Positions 1 through 10,545 of a stretch of DNA of 64,000 nt are shown piece by piece. Position 1 is the first letter of the stretch, and every line of letters begins with the position of its first letter. The notes beneath the pieces were generated by a model, which saw only the letters and a list, made by a program, of their open reading frames with translations, had not been told where the DNA came from and ran no database searches. The position numbers were made by a program, and so were the translations under genes. Origin of the DNA: Heterodera schachtii (taxonomy: Eukaryota; Nematoda; Chromadorea; Rhabditida; Heteroderidae); the NCBI GenBank assembly GCA_023374025.1, contig SIJG01000145.1, positions 248,001-312,000 on the forward strand, read 5' to 3'.

Positions 1-497
1 AACGGGAATCCCGCCGGGAACGGGAAAAATTTTTTTTTCGGAAAAATTTTGATTTTTTCTATAATTTTTAATTTAATTTATTTTTAAAGTAAAATATTAT
101 ATTTTAAACATTAAAAAAAATTTTTTTCAAGTGAATGATTAAATATTGAATTTTACTAATGGACAAAAAATAACAAAAAATTTAATAAATTGAATTTTTG
201 AATTTTTAGACAGAAGGCTTAACCTCCAGTATATATACATATGTACTTTTCCAACTAGAAATAAATTTATTTATTTAAATTAGTAATTTTGTACAATTTC
301 TGTTAATAAATTGCATTGAAATTTTCAAAATTTTCCCGGCCGCGCCTATCGGCACCGCTGGACTCTAAAAAACCTTAATTTTCTTGAAAAATTTGCTCAA
401 AAACCTAAATTTGGTCATTTTTGGACAAAATCTGTTAACAAATCGCATTAAAAATTGCAAAATTTTCCCCTGCGGCGCCTGTCGGCGCTGCCCGTCA
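1..497. repeat. AT-rich flank with GC-rich dispersed repeat
   Basis: No gene is visible here. Two imperfect copies of the window's dispersed GC-rich module (core GGCGCCTATCGGCACCG or close variants, near 340-360 and 470-490) sit in AT-rich DNA that also carries the companion text TTGTTAACAGATTTTGTCC in degenerate form. The second copy directly abuts the MULE terminal repeat, so the transposon seems to have inserted into a copy of this repeat. Confidence 0.6.
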
Positions 498-2357
498 AAA
501 TCCCGCTGCGTCGAAATCCCGCCGCGTCATAATCCCGCCGCGTCGAATTCCCGCCGCGTCATAATCCCGCCGCGTCGAAATCCCGCCGCGTCATAATCCC
601 GCCGCGTCGAAATCCCGCCACAGCCAAAATTAGTCGAAATCCCGCCAAATAAAAAATATAAACATTTATTTTTGTACATGTATTTGTATGTATATTGTAT
701 ATTATAGAATAAATATATAATAATAGATTATTCAAAGCAAATGGGTCGAAAAATTTTGAAATTCTATGTCGTAAACACAAATTCCTGAACAACAACGAGG
801 GCAAAAATTCAACAAATTCTGATCATTGTGAGCATAACGACAACAACAATGACGCCGATGAAGAATTCGGAGAAGAACATATCATCATCAACTTCGAACT
901 CGGAAAAACTCAAAAGGTAGGCAATTGTCTTTGGTCCGAAGGTGGGAAGTCTATTGAAAAAATAAATAATAATTATATTAAGGCTTCCGGTATGTACTCG
1001 AGAAAAAAAATCGGTGGAACTGCTCTGCGAGGGACTGTCCTGCACGCGTGACAATCATTGACAATAGCGACAACGCAATGAGCGGTCATCTCGGCAAAAG
1101 AGACCACAACCATCTCCCAGAACCACAAAAACAACAGGTTTGGATAGTCATTGTTAATCAAATCAACTGATAAATTTGGCAGAAATTCGGCGACAAAAAA
1201 TACTCCAGTGTGTGAAAGCCGAACCAATGGTGAAGCCAACACGGCTTCTGGCGGAGGTGAGGCGATCAACTGCCGACGAGACGTATGTTGCCATGGGCTC
1301 AGACAACGCACTCAGCTGCATGATGCGACGTCAGAAGAAGAAAATTTTGGGAAACGTCGACTGCGTCGATCCACTGGCGTTCGTGATCCCGGACAAATTG
1401 CGGATCAAAAGAGGAGAAGACACCGTGCTCTACGACAGTCGCGCTGTCAGAATTGGCGAAAAGGAAGTGGTGCTTGTGTTTGGAAGTGAACTGGTAATGG
1501 CATCAGGGAGGAAAAGCGGATTTTAAATTTATTTATTTTTTAGACTCTGGATATTTCGAGCCAAAACAGTGGAACGTGGCACTTGGACGGGACTTTCAAG
1601 GCATGAAAATTGAAGGACTATGAAAACGCGGAAGATTCGATCGTGTATATCCCTTAAAATTGATCATTTACATTTTTTACTCATTTTGTTATCCCTAGAG
1701 GGTCGTTGTCATCACTCGGCACTTTACGACTTAATTTTTGAAGTCACCAGAAGCATCGACCGATAATTGGACGCAGCGAGTTGAGCTCGGAATTTCGTGC
1801 ACTATGAAAATTTTGAAGATTCGATCATACAATTCCCCTTTTGCGAGGGTCGGGGTCGTTTTCGCGTGGGCCGTTTTCGCGTGGGGCGAGTTTTTGGACT
1901 ATAACTTTTTTCTTTGGCAACCAAATCCAACATTCTTGGTGTCATCCGATAGCCCTAAGTGTTCTCTATTAGCCTACAAAATTTGGAAAAATTTCGTTAA
2001 GGTTCAAAAAAGTTATGGTCAGAAGAGTTCAACAAACCAAAATATTCAACTTTTTTTGGCTCAAATTTTTTTTATACTGAACGAAATTTTTTGGACTTTT
2101 GCGATTCATTCAATATTTAAAATTTATTTTTCGTGAAATTGTTATTTGTTTATGCGATTCTGATAAGTGTTAATGAATTTCGTATTTTGAAGCCTTAGGA
2201 ATTTAAATTAGACTTTTTTCGCTCATTTTTTTGGCGGGATTTCGACTAATTTTGGCTGTGGCGGGATTTCGACGCGGCGGGATTTCGACGCGGCGGGATT
2301 TCGACGCGGCGGGATTATGACGCGGCGGGATTTCGACGCGGCGGGATTTTGACAGCG
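498..2357. mobile_element. MULE-type DNA transposon remnant with long tandem-repeat TIRs
   Basis: About 1.86 kb lies between two inverted blocks. The left block (about 498-650) is built of direct repeats of a 16-mer of the form CGTCGAAATCCCGCCG or CGTCATAATCCCGCCG. The right block (about 2229-2357) is its reverse complement, and both keep the same inner edge containing CACAGCCAAAATTAGTCG. The outermost shared sequence is GTCAAAATCCCGC. The interior carries a degenerate FLYWCH plus Mutator-like transposase fragment, which fits long TIRs being typical of MULEs. Flanking bases (GCGCTGCCC left, AGCGCGCCG right) may be a decayed 9-base target duplication inside the GC-rich dispersed repeat. The element is inactive by sequence. 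Confidence 0.7.
975..1620 (+). pseudogene. FLYWCH zinc finger + MULE transposase remnant
   Basis: The translation near 985-1130 gives a FLYWCH-type finger: an aromatic stretch, then WNCSARDCPARVT with its Cys pair, followed by an HNH pair. A further segment (1176-1526) reads as the linker between the finger and the transposase in nematode FLYWCH/MULE proteins, including VIPDKLRI, LLYDSR-like and LVFGSE. After a putative intron the signature GTWHLDGTFKA (about 1590-1617) matches the start of the MULE transposase core, then a stop follows. Stops and frame changes separate the parts, and the DDE core is missing. Family assignment rests on recalled motifs, not a search. It is the decayed gene of the surrounding transposon, not a host gene. 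Confidence 0.65.
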
Positions 2358-2399
2358 CGCCGCCTGTCGGCACCGCCGGACCCTCCCCTTGTTCAAAAA

Positions 2400-2738
2400 A
2401 GTTCTTGAAAAAAGCGTGACGCAAAAAAGTGAAGTAAATAGTCTCTCCAAAAAGGTTCTAAAAACAATGTAAATGAGATGAAAAGATTTTGATGAAATCG
2501 TTGAATACTTTTTTCAAGCGAATATACCAAAAACATTTTTGAAATCACCTTTTACTTGGTTAAGAAGTTTAAATTTTAGCCTATTAAAATATTTAAAATT
2601 TTTTTATTATATTTTTAAAAAAATTTCCGATTTCCGACGTTTTTGGGGTCGGAATTCTGATTTCCGACTTCCGAAAAATTTTTGACCCTCGGAATTTCGA
2701 TTTCCGAAAATTTTTGGGGCCTCGGAATGCCATACCTG
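2400..2738. mobile_element. Partial hAT-like element, terminus CAGGTATGGCATTCC
   Basis: Read on the minus strand from 2738 this starts CAGGTATGGCATTCCGAGG and continues with subterminal repeats of CGGAAATCGGAATT type, then an AT-rich body with TTAACCAAGTAAAAG. The same series occurs on the plus strand at 51350-51780, so these are two copies of one family in opposite orientation. A CAGGG-like terminus and subterminal repeats are typical of hAT elements. The other terminus was not found; it may have been lost where the MULE sits. Confidence 0.5.
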
Positions 2739-3344
2739 TTGTGCATCTCCTTGATTTATCAGAAACGTTCTTTGGGGGTAATAACGAAATCTTGTTCTGG
2801 TTGATAAACTGATCAGCGACTATCAACTGATTATGCAAATGAAATAAATTTCAAAGCCATTGAATGATAAGGAAAATTTGCAAAGTAAAAATAATAATTG
2901 ATTATTTTTCTAGCCTTAAATATAAATAATTTAATAAAAATTTCTAAAAATTTGTTTATTTTTTTAAATTGACTTTTTTCTTTGCCTAGAGTGCTTTTCA
3001 CCCATTCCCAATACAATTTCAAATCCAAAAGAACCAAATGCCAATGGGAGTTCTGTTGATTGGCTCCAATTTGAGAAATTGTGCTCTCCGATTTCGTTTG
3101 CCTTCGCTTTGCCAATGGCCGTTGTTTTGCGATTTGTGAGTCCCTCCCCTCCCCCCAATTTCATTCTTTCCGAAAAAGGGGGAATTTCTTGACCCCTCCC
3201 CTCCCCCTTCTGAGCTCACACTTTCCTTAAACAGATGTTGTTTTCCCATCTTTGAATGGCAATTCGTGGTTTCTTTTAACTGTTACAGTATTCTCCTCGT
3301 TGTCCTACAGTAACTCCGTTTGTTCAGTGCGGTATCCCCACCAA
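2739..3344. other. Upstream region without a convincing gene
   Basis: AT-rich, then a pyrimidine-rich stretch (3140-3220) ahead of the secreted-protein gene. An in-frame ATG at 3252 could extend that gene by 31 residues, but the ATG at 3345 directly precedes the signal peptide and is preferred. No other feature seen. Confidence 0.4.
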
Positions 3345-4592
3345 ATGTCGTCGCTTTGCGCCGTCTCTCTCTTCGCCCCGCTCATTTTGGCCTTTTCTCT
3401 GCTTTTCGGTTGTGCCATCGGAGTTTCATTTAGCACTGAACAATGGGTTGATCAGCTGAACAATGAGGAGCAGCTGAGCAATTTATGCACGGACAATTTG
3501 AACACGCAAATAATGAGTGGGAGAGAGTCGCCAATGGTAAGGCAAAGGCAAAAAGGGAGGGCAAAACTCGGCCCATTGGCAGCTGAACAGCATGGTACGG
3601 CACCACATCATGTGCAACAGCAACTTCTCGCGCATGTTGCAGTCCAAACGGTACGAAGGCCTCGTGTGGCTGATGCAGTCGATGGACTTCTGCAAAATGC
3701 GAAAGGTCGTCGCGTACCATCGCGACTTCCAATTGGACTTTTTGCGCACCGCCTACTCAATGGTCAGACCTTTATTAATTAATTAATTGTTATCGTTTTG
3801 TCGGCTTTTACTTTTCCTTTAGATTTGCCGACGCACTGACAACATTGGAAAGTGGGCATTTGGCATTTTGGAAGAAAAGAGCACTCCCTTTCCTTCTGTC
3901 CTTTTCTGTTGCTTAAGGTACCAATTGTCCGACTTTGCTGAATTGTTTCGGGTCCGATTTTGAAAATGAAAATTCTTCGATTTGTTTTCAGATTATTTTT
4001 GAGAGGGGCTCCGTGGAGAGAAGGGAAATTTGCGACAGAATGTTCAAACATACGATGGACCTTTACAAACGGTGCCACGTGCCGAACATTGGGGAGGACG
4101 AAGAAGAGCAGAAAGTGCTGAAGGAGCTGCTCAAGGCAATCTCAGCTTGGGGAAAGCATTGCCAACCAAATTCAGCTTTGTATCGACGACAACAAAAAGC
4201 CTTTGGCGGTCGGCGCCAAGGCTTTTCTGTTTCGCTTCTCGCACACTTGCGAGGGAACGCATCGCTTCACTTTCCGCGAGTTCGTCGAGGCAAATCGACC
4301 TTTGGGCGTTGGCATGGGCCAAGCCTTGGCCAACGATGTGATGTTCGGCAACGAAATAAGATAACGAACGGCATTTGGGGGGGGGGGAAGTGCCGAAGGC
4401 CAATGGTTGCCGTTTTAGCAGTTACATCAAAAGGATGATCAAGCAGAAGAGTTCGCTGCCCCATTTGGTGCTGAAGACGCGACTTCTTCTGCAGCATTTC
4501 TCATTGGCCACCATTTGGCTAAACCCTCGCGTCGAAATGCTTTACAAGTCAAAATGCCAAAAAGCAATGCCAAAACATCGGTCATAATTTAA
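3345..4592 (+). CDS. Secreted protein of unknown family, multi-exon
   Basis: I do not recognise the family. The first exon gives a signal peptide (SLFAPLILAFSLLFGCAIG) then an acidic Asn/Gln-rich stretch. Later exons give Cys-containing segments (MVRHHIMCNSNFSRMLQ, FCKMRKVVAYHRDF, REICDRMFKHTMDLYKRC, FLFRFSHTCEGTHRF), so it is probably an extracellular Cys-rich protein. Exons: 3345-3537, 3585-3761, about 3824-3919, about 4012-4135, 4176-about 4325, about 4423-4592. The intron 4136-4175 begins GC and ends AG and joins in phase. Two joints (after 3919 and near 4325) are not cleanly resolved and could hide a frameshift. The stop is eight bases before the GPCR start, so this may instead be the extracellular start of the same gene. 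Product identity is open. Confidence 0.5.
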
Positions 4593-4600
4593 GATGCAAA

Positions 4601-6922
4601 ATGGTCCAAGCGAACGAACGTTTTCAAGAGGAGGGCGAGCCAACGAACAATGGGACGGAAACAATGCCAACGGAAGAGCAGCTGCAGAGCGAAGCGGAGG
4701 ACGAGGCGGAGACGCAGCAGCTCAGAGAGACGTGCAACCGAAGGCCCAGCGAAAAGATCGAAGTGCCCGAGGGGCTGCTGGCCGAGGAAAGTGTCAGGTG
4801 ACGACGGCAAACCGTCGCTTTTGGCAGTCTTGGTAACTAAAAATGTTTAATTGCCCAGTGAGTTCTCTACGCTGAGTGGCTGGGCACGGCTTGGCCTTGG
4901 CTTGGAAATCGCCCTTTTGTGCGGCATTTGTCTGAACACGACCGTTCTCTCCGTGCTGCTTCATCACACGCGCCATCACTTGTCCACCGTCACCATTCTG
5001 TTCATTTTCAACATTCTCTTCTCAAATGTCCTTTTTTTGGTCTGCCCCCCCCCCCCTTAAAATGCCAAATTTCGTCGTTTCGTTTCATTTCGCCGTTTCT
5101 TTAGGCCTCCTTTTTGTGTTTGTATTCGGACATTGCCTTGGATACAAAATACACTCGCCCAATCGCAAATTCCAACGAAGAAGTGAGGACCAATGAATGG
5201 GCTGCTGCTTTTGACCATCTTTTGACCAAATCTCTGCTGTTTAGGCTGAGGAAGACTCTGCCGACGCAACGACCGAAGACGAAGACACGACGACGCCGCA
5301 ACTTTTCATAGCCGAAATACTGCAAATCCATCTGTACAAGCCGTCCGAATTCCTCAAGAATCTGATCCAGGAAACGCTTCTTTCGTTGGCTCAGAATGGC
5401 TCACTGCTCGGACTCACCAATTTGCTTGTGCTTGTTTTGGTGGTCATCAATCGGTCGGTCGATTGGTCAAAAACAGTCAAGTGATCAATCCGATCACCGC
5501 CCAATCGCAGTTCGATGAGTGGCAAAGGCATTCGCATTTCCCGTGCCAAAGTGATCGCTGTGTTCGCCGGCGTTTGGCTGTTCCTCGTCGTCAGTCACGT
5601 GCTTTTCTCCGCACTTCAGTACTTCGCTGTCTCGCAGCTACACGAACTGTTGGAGTTGACCAGCAGCAACCCCAGCCAATTTGCATGTCGACGGTACTCT
5701 CAGTCCGATAAAAAATGAACAAATGTTCGGCGGGGGGGGGGGAGCGATCGAACCCACGCCCCACCTATTCCATGGGGACTGATTTCTCGATCAGTGGATC
5801 TGATTTGCCGAACAATTAGCTCACTCCCCCCCCCCCCCCCCCCTCTTTCAGAAGTGCCACTTTCATGGTGTACAATGAAATCGGAGAGCGCTGCGATCGG
5901 TTGGCCGTTTACCAAGAGTTGGGCCACTTTCTGCTCAGAGGTCACACTCTGTTCACCGTTGTGCTGCTGTCCATTTCTTTGGTCATTTTCGTAATCACTG
6001 TGTATTGCCATCGTCGCGTCCAAAGGCAACACCATTTTCTGAATGAAAATGCGACGAATGGCAAAAACGCCGGCGGAAGGAGCGACGGGGGGACGTACAG
6101 TGAGGCGGGCGGAAGCACTGTGAGGAGAAGGCGGTGAGTGGCGGGCGGGGGGGGGGGGGGGGGGGGGGGTAATTAGCGCTAATTGACGTCTTGTGTCATT
6201 TTCATAAGAATTGGCTGAAAACAATTATCAAACCCCTACTCTGACCCACTCTCGAACTGATGAATGCTTTTCGTTTTTCAGTGACTCGAGCCCATTTCGC
6301 CGGCGTGAAACGCTCTTCCAAACTCTCGTCCTTTCGCTGTTCGTTCGTCCTTCCGTTTGTTTGCTTTCATTCCGTCCTTTCTTTTCCAGCATTGCCTTTT
6401 TCCTGTCGCTGTTCTCCCAAAGCTTCATCGAAATGTACGTGATGGTGGTCAACGATCGTCGCGAGATCGCCTGGTGGGCATCCGTCTATCAGCTGAGTCG
6501 CATTGCGGCGTTCATCGACCCGTTGTTTAACCCCGTGCTGGTGGCCGTCCGCACTCCGATCATTCGCAGACGCGTAAATTATCACTGATCAGTCCGATCA
6601 GTTGCCCGATCAATCAACTCTCTGTCCCTTGTCCGATGCTTTCCATTTGCTTTAGCTCCGTTTCTGTGTCTATTCTCTGCTCGGCTCTCTCTGCTCCCTT
6701 TTCTGTCCGTGGTGTCGTCGTGTCTCCCTTTCTCTCCGCAACCGAATGCGTCACCATGATTCCGTTGCTATTACCATGAAAACATGGACGGAAAGGAAGC
6801 GCTCCAGCGGCTCCCGAGGGGCTTCTTCGGCTTCGTATTTAAGTGCCGACTCGGCGAAAGTGCCGGACTGGCGAAGCTTTTGTTCACGAAAGGCAATCAC
6901 AAAAAGAATGTTTGGCATTTAA
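4601..6922 (+). CDS. Rhodopsin-like (class A) G-protein-coupled receptor
   Basis: Nine exons sum to an uninterrupted 545-residue protein: 4601-4797, 4859-5039, 5105-5182, 5245-5453, 5511-5693, 5852-6133, 6282-6338, 6390-6573, 6656-6922. All joints have GT-AG ends and matching phase. A hydrophilic acidic N-terminus with an N-glycosylation site (NGTE) precedes seven hydrophobic segments. TM1 is near ARLGLGLEIALLCGI, TM3 ends with INR in place of DRY, and TM7 carries DPLFNPVLVAVRTP, a variant of the class A NPxxY motif. The third cytoplasmic loop is long and Gly/Ser/Arg-rich; the tail is Ser/Arg-rich after a Cys pair (CPWC). Introns carry long poly-C or poly-G runs. Ligand is unknown; a neuropeptide or small-ligand receptor is likely. 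It acts at the plasma membrane through G proteins. Confidence 0.8.
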
Positions 6923-7511
6923 TCACTTTTAATTTTGCAGTTTTTCCGTTCGATAAGACGCGCCGAAAATGGCGGAACAAATGCCAATTCACTTGCATAA
7001 GACAAAATGTTGACGAATGTTTGACACGGACTTTTGGAGTTCATTTAATTATGTCCAGAATTTAGCTATTAAAATAAAATATTGGATGTATTAACGGTTG
7101 AATTTTTAATAACAATGATAAATCCATTGATAAGCTAATTGTACTCCAAAACCATTTGTTTTGCCCTAATTAAATGCAAAGTGCTGCATTTAATTGGTGC
7201 TTTTTTGGCCATAAAATTGCAGCTTAATCATTTTTGGTTGCTGGAAAGCACAAAATCGACAACAATTGAAATCATCAGTCAAATGAACGAAACGTTTAGC
7301 CTTTCCGTTAAAACAGCTGCTGATCACTCCGTTATTTCCATTGAAATTAAATTGGCTGCCCAATGGGCCGCCATTTTCACTTCTTTTCACTCTCAAAGAT
7401 TACTTTTTGAGTCTTTTTTTTTACCATAATTTAAATAATTGATAAAGTAAAATTTAACGGATGTTTTGTGTCAAATTTGTTGCAATAATTTTGTTGTTTT
7501 ATTCACAGAAA
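6923..7511. other. Intergenic, AT-rich
   Basis: About 590 AT-rich bases between the GPCR stop and the B56 start. The open frame at 7139-7429 has no recognisable domain and is not supported. The acceptor-like TTTATTCACAG just before the B56 ATG suggests a trans-splice acceptor or an upstream untranslated exon. Confidence 0.5.
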
Positions 7512-9474
7512 ATGAGTGAAAGTAATTCGACCATTGCCAACGAAAACGAACCGATGCAAAAAATTCGGGGTAAAATTCATTCACCCATTGTTGGCACTGT
7601 GAAGAAAAAGCAAAAATATTTTAAGACGTTCCGGAAAATGAACGCTACGAATTGGCAATTCGAAAATTGGATTTTTGTCGTCGTTGGCCCCGCAATTTGC
7701 ACAACGAATTCGCTGCTCAGTCAGCCGGCCAGCAAAAATTCGCGCAAAATAAATAAATTTCTGCCCATTTGCGTGGATTTTTTGGGGGAAATTGTCGAAT
7801 ATTTTGGAATGGCAAAAGAAAGCATTTGCGAACAGATTTATCCATCTCTTTTTGAAATTGTCAGCAACAAAATTTATGACGATTTTCATCCGCCGTTGGA
7901 CGACGAAGAAAAGCAATGGCCGGCGGAAAAAGGGGAAACATTGGCAAAAGAGGGCCAAGGAGAGCAACGGCACGGAGATGCAACCGAAACATTAGCAAAA
8001 GAGGGTGAAGGAGGGCACGTCAATGCTCTTTCTGCTGAAGAATGGCATTCGGTTGAGTGGAGCCATTCAAAGGTCGAAAATTAGGGACAGAAGCCGTGCT
8101 AACAAATAAGCACTAAATATTAATTAAATAATAAAATTGATTTTCTGCTGTTGTTCGTTTATGAGCCATCCCTAATTGAATTTGACTTTCAGTTGGTTTA
8201 TGAGCTGTTCCTTTTGGTGCTCCGATCGGACAAATTCCGTGTGACTCGTGCCAAAGACTTTGTCGGTCAGCAATTTGTACGGCGTTTGATCACAAATGTG
8301 GCAATTTGTCCGCATAGCGAAGAGAGACGCTGTTTGGCACAGATACTCCGAAGCATTTACCTGAAGTTCGTCCGCTTCCGTCCTCACATTCGCAAACACC
8401 TCTTTTACTCCCTCGGCGAAGCCGTTTTTGACGAGCGGTGCCAATTGGCAACAACGAAAACATTTCACGGAGTTGCGGAGACATTGGACATTTTGGAGAA
8501 GTGAATTGTTTGAAATTGAAAGTGTTATCTTACCAAATGCTTATTAAGTGTGATCGGTGGCTTTAAAGTGCCCCTCAAAAGCGAAGAGAAGCAAATGTTC
8601 TCCAAAGTTTTGCTTCCCCTTCACAAAAGCGACTCTCTTGAAAGCTTTTACAAAATGGTAAATTGATTATGCTTTCTGATTAAATGATTCTCGCTTCGGC
8701 TCATCGACCGGGTCATTCAATTCATCGAATTGGACGCGCAATTGGCGGCGGCGGCGATTGACAAAATGTTAAAATGGTGGCCGAAAACGAATGGACAGAA
8801 AGAAGCAAGCGATTAGCAGATCGCATTTTTAAATTTAGTTGTTTTTTTAGTGTATTTTTCTGGATGAATTGGAAGTGATCCTTTCAAAGGTCGAAGACCA
8901 AAGCATTTTGAGGCCAATGGTCGGCCGACTGTTCGGCCAAATCGCCAAATGCATCTCCAGCCAAAACTTCCAAGTAAAATTTAAATTCGCTAATTAGTTT
9001 GGAGTTTAGATAATTTTTATTTTGACCAAAAATGCCAAATTGAGGATTACTCAAAACTTTGCTAAAAATTCTGATTAATTTAAAAATATTTTATGAATAA
9101 TTTTAAAATATTTTTCTTTTTTGTTTTTAAACAATTGTTAGGTCATTCTCGAAATTTTTGCACTAAAGTGTTGATATTTTCTGGTCTGATAGATAAATAA
9201 ATGACTCCTCTCCTTAATATTTTTAATCATTTGCCTTCTTTCGGTGTCAATCAAAGCACTCAATTTGTGGAAGAATGAACGAATTCTTCAACTGATCACA
9301 AAACATTGCGCACTTTGCACGCAAATAATCGCCGAACCATTGGCAGAAACGGCCAAAACCCATTGGAGCACAAAAACCCAATCGGAGGCGAAGAATTTTG
9401 AAAACATTCTAATGGAAATGAATTGGGCGGCAAAAAATAAAAGGAAAAATTATGAAAAATCAGAGGGAGAATAA
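7512..9474 (+). CDS. PP2A B56 (B') regulatory subunit, divergent
   Basis: This is a B56-family regulatory subunit, which targets protein phosphatase 2A to substrates. Recognisable blocks, in family order, are MVEY-like GEIVEYFGMAKE, LVYELFLLVLRSDKF, SIYLKFVRFRPHIRKH, FHGVAETLDILE, GGFKVPLKSEEKQM, RVIQFIELD, LKWWPKTNGQKE, FLDELEVILSKVE and ALNLWKNERIL. Exons: 7512-8072, 8193-8500, 8549-8657, about 8700-8804, 8851-8973, about 9244-9474, giving about 478 residues. The start is the ATG after an acceptor-like CACAG. Intron 8805-8850 is GC-AG. The two introns ending at about 8699 and 9243 have no AG at the end that homology requires (TTCGG in both), so either the acceptors are non-canonical or the copy is decaying. 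The N-terminal third is poorly conserved and has a repetitive KEGQGEQ/KEGEGG stretch. Confidence 0.82.
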
Positions 9475-9584
9475 AATAAAAAAATAAAATTTGTTGTCAT
9501 TAGAGCCCGGATTTATATGGATTTCCTTCCTGATATATTTTTTATACATTTATTTCGGTCTAAAATCAAGTAAATACTATTTTT

Positions 9585-9965
9585 GGCTCTAGTGCACTTT
9601 ATGAGTCCAATCGACTTTTATGAGTCCAATCAATTGACAATACCTGGTTTTTATACAATAACTTTGTTCATGTTTGAACAAACCCTATCTTTTTGGCATC
9701 ATTCGAAAGCACAGTCTGAATAATGTAATAATACGAGAAAACAAGAGAATTTTAACATTTCAAGAAAGTTACAAATCAAAATAATCAGCAATTACGTAAT
9801 TAATCAGATCTTTTTTCGTAATTGCCTAAACGTTGAGATTTTATATGTTTTAGCTTCGTTAGACTTTGTACTTTCGAATGATGCCAAAAATATAGGGTTT
9901 GTTCAAGTATTGTCAATTGATTGGACTCATAAAATTCGATTGGACTCATAAAGTGCATTAGAGCC
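9585..9965. mobile_element. Fold-back MITE with about 100-base terminal inverted repeats
   Basis: The left arm (about 9585-9715) starts GGCTCTAGTGCACTTTATG and the right arm (about 9864-9965) ends CATAAAGTGCATTAGAGCC. The arms are reverse complements over most of their length, each carrying GAGTCCAATCGA twice and the shared text AATGATGCCAAAA. The flanks CTATTTTT and CTATTTAG look like an imperfect 8-base target duplication. There is no coding capacity. Confidence 0.75.
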
Positions 9966-10145
9966 CTATTTAGCTTATTCGAAGCTTCTAGGATGCCTTT
10001 TCAATTTCCATATTATAAATAAATCTGGAATTCTTTGGCGATATTTTTGAAATTAATAGCTTTTTTTAATTGTGCGTTTATTAGTGAATAGAAAAATGAA
10101 TTCCAACAAACATCACTTCTAACATCAACACACATTATAATATAT

Positions 10146-10254
10146 CAGGGAGTGACCGAAAATTTTAGAAATCAGAACTTCGGGTTCAAAAAAATTGAAT
10201 TTTTGGGTCTTAAATCCGAACATTTCTAATAAATCAGAACTGATCACTTCCCCG
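10146..10254. mobile_element. Short fold-back element, CAGGGAGTGA termini
   Basis: The left end CAGGGAGTGACCG is mirrored on the right by CTGATCACTTCCCCG, and the interior has inverted AGAAATCAGAACT. Flanks TAATATAT and AATTATAT match in six of eight positions. This is a possible tiny hAT-like MITE; its size and imperfect ends keep the call tentative. Confidence 0.4.
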
Positions 10255-10545
10255 AATTATATTTAACATTTTTTGATGACATATTTGTTTAATTATGGAA
10301 AATAACTAATTGAATGATTTTGTTTGCCTTTGTTATTATTGATTAATTAACAGTAATTGCATTAAGAACAAATCATTAAGAAGATATAAGCTGAGTAAAA
10401 TGAGAAATATTCATAAGATAAGAAGATAAATTGGTAAAATGAGAAATGATCGATCAGTGATCAGTGAAACACACCCGACAATAATTCTAAATATTAGAAT
10501 GGGTGGGTATTTTCATTCATTCCCAAGGAATGCTTGAAAACATTT

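Noticed and set aside
1151..1526. Independent host gene in overlapping frames
   Set aside because: The text fits the linker and start of a MULE transposase inside a transposon.
5747..5830. tRNA-like sequence on the minus strand in a GPCR intron (GGGTTCGATC with a possible 7-base end stem)
   Set aside because: The T-arm does not pair and the anticodon loop has eight bases; at best a decayed tRNA-derived relic.
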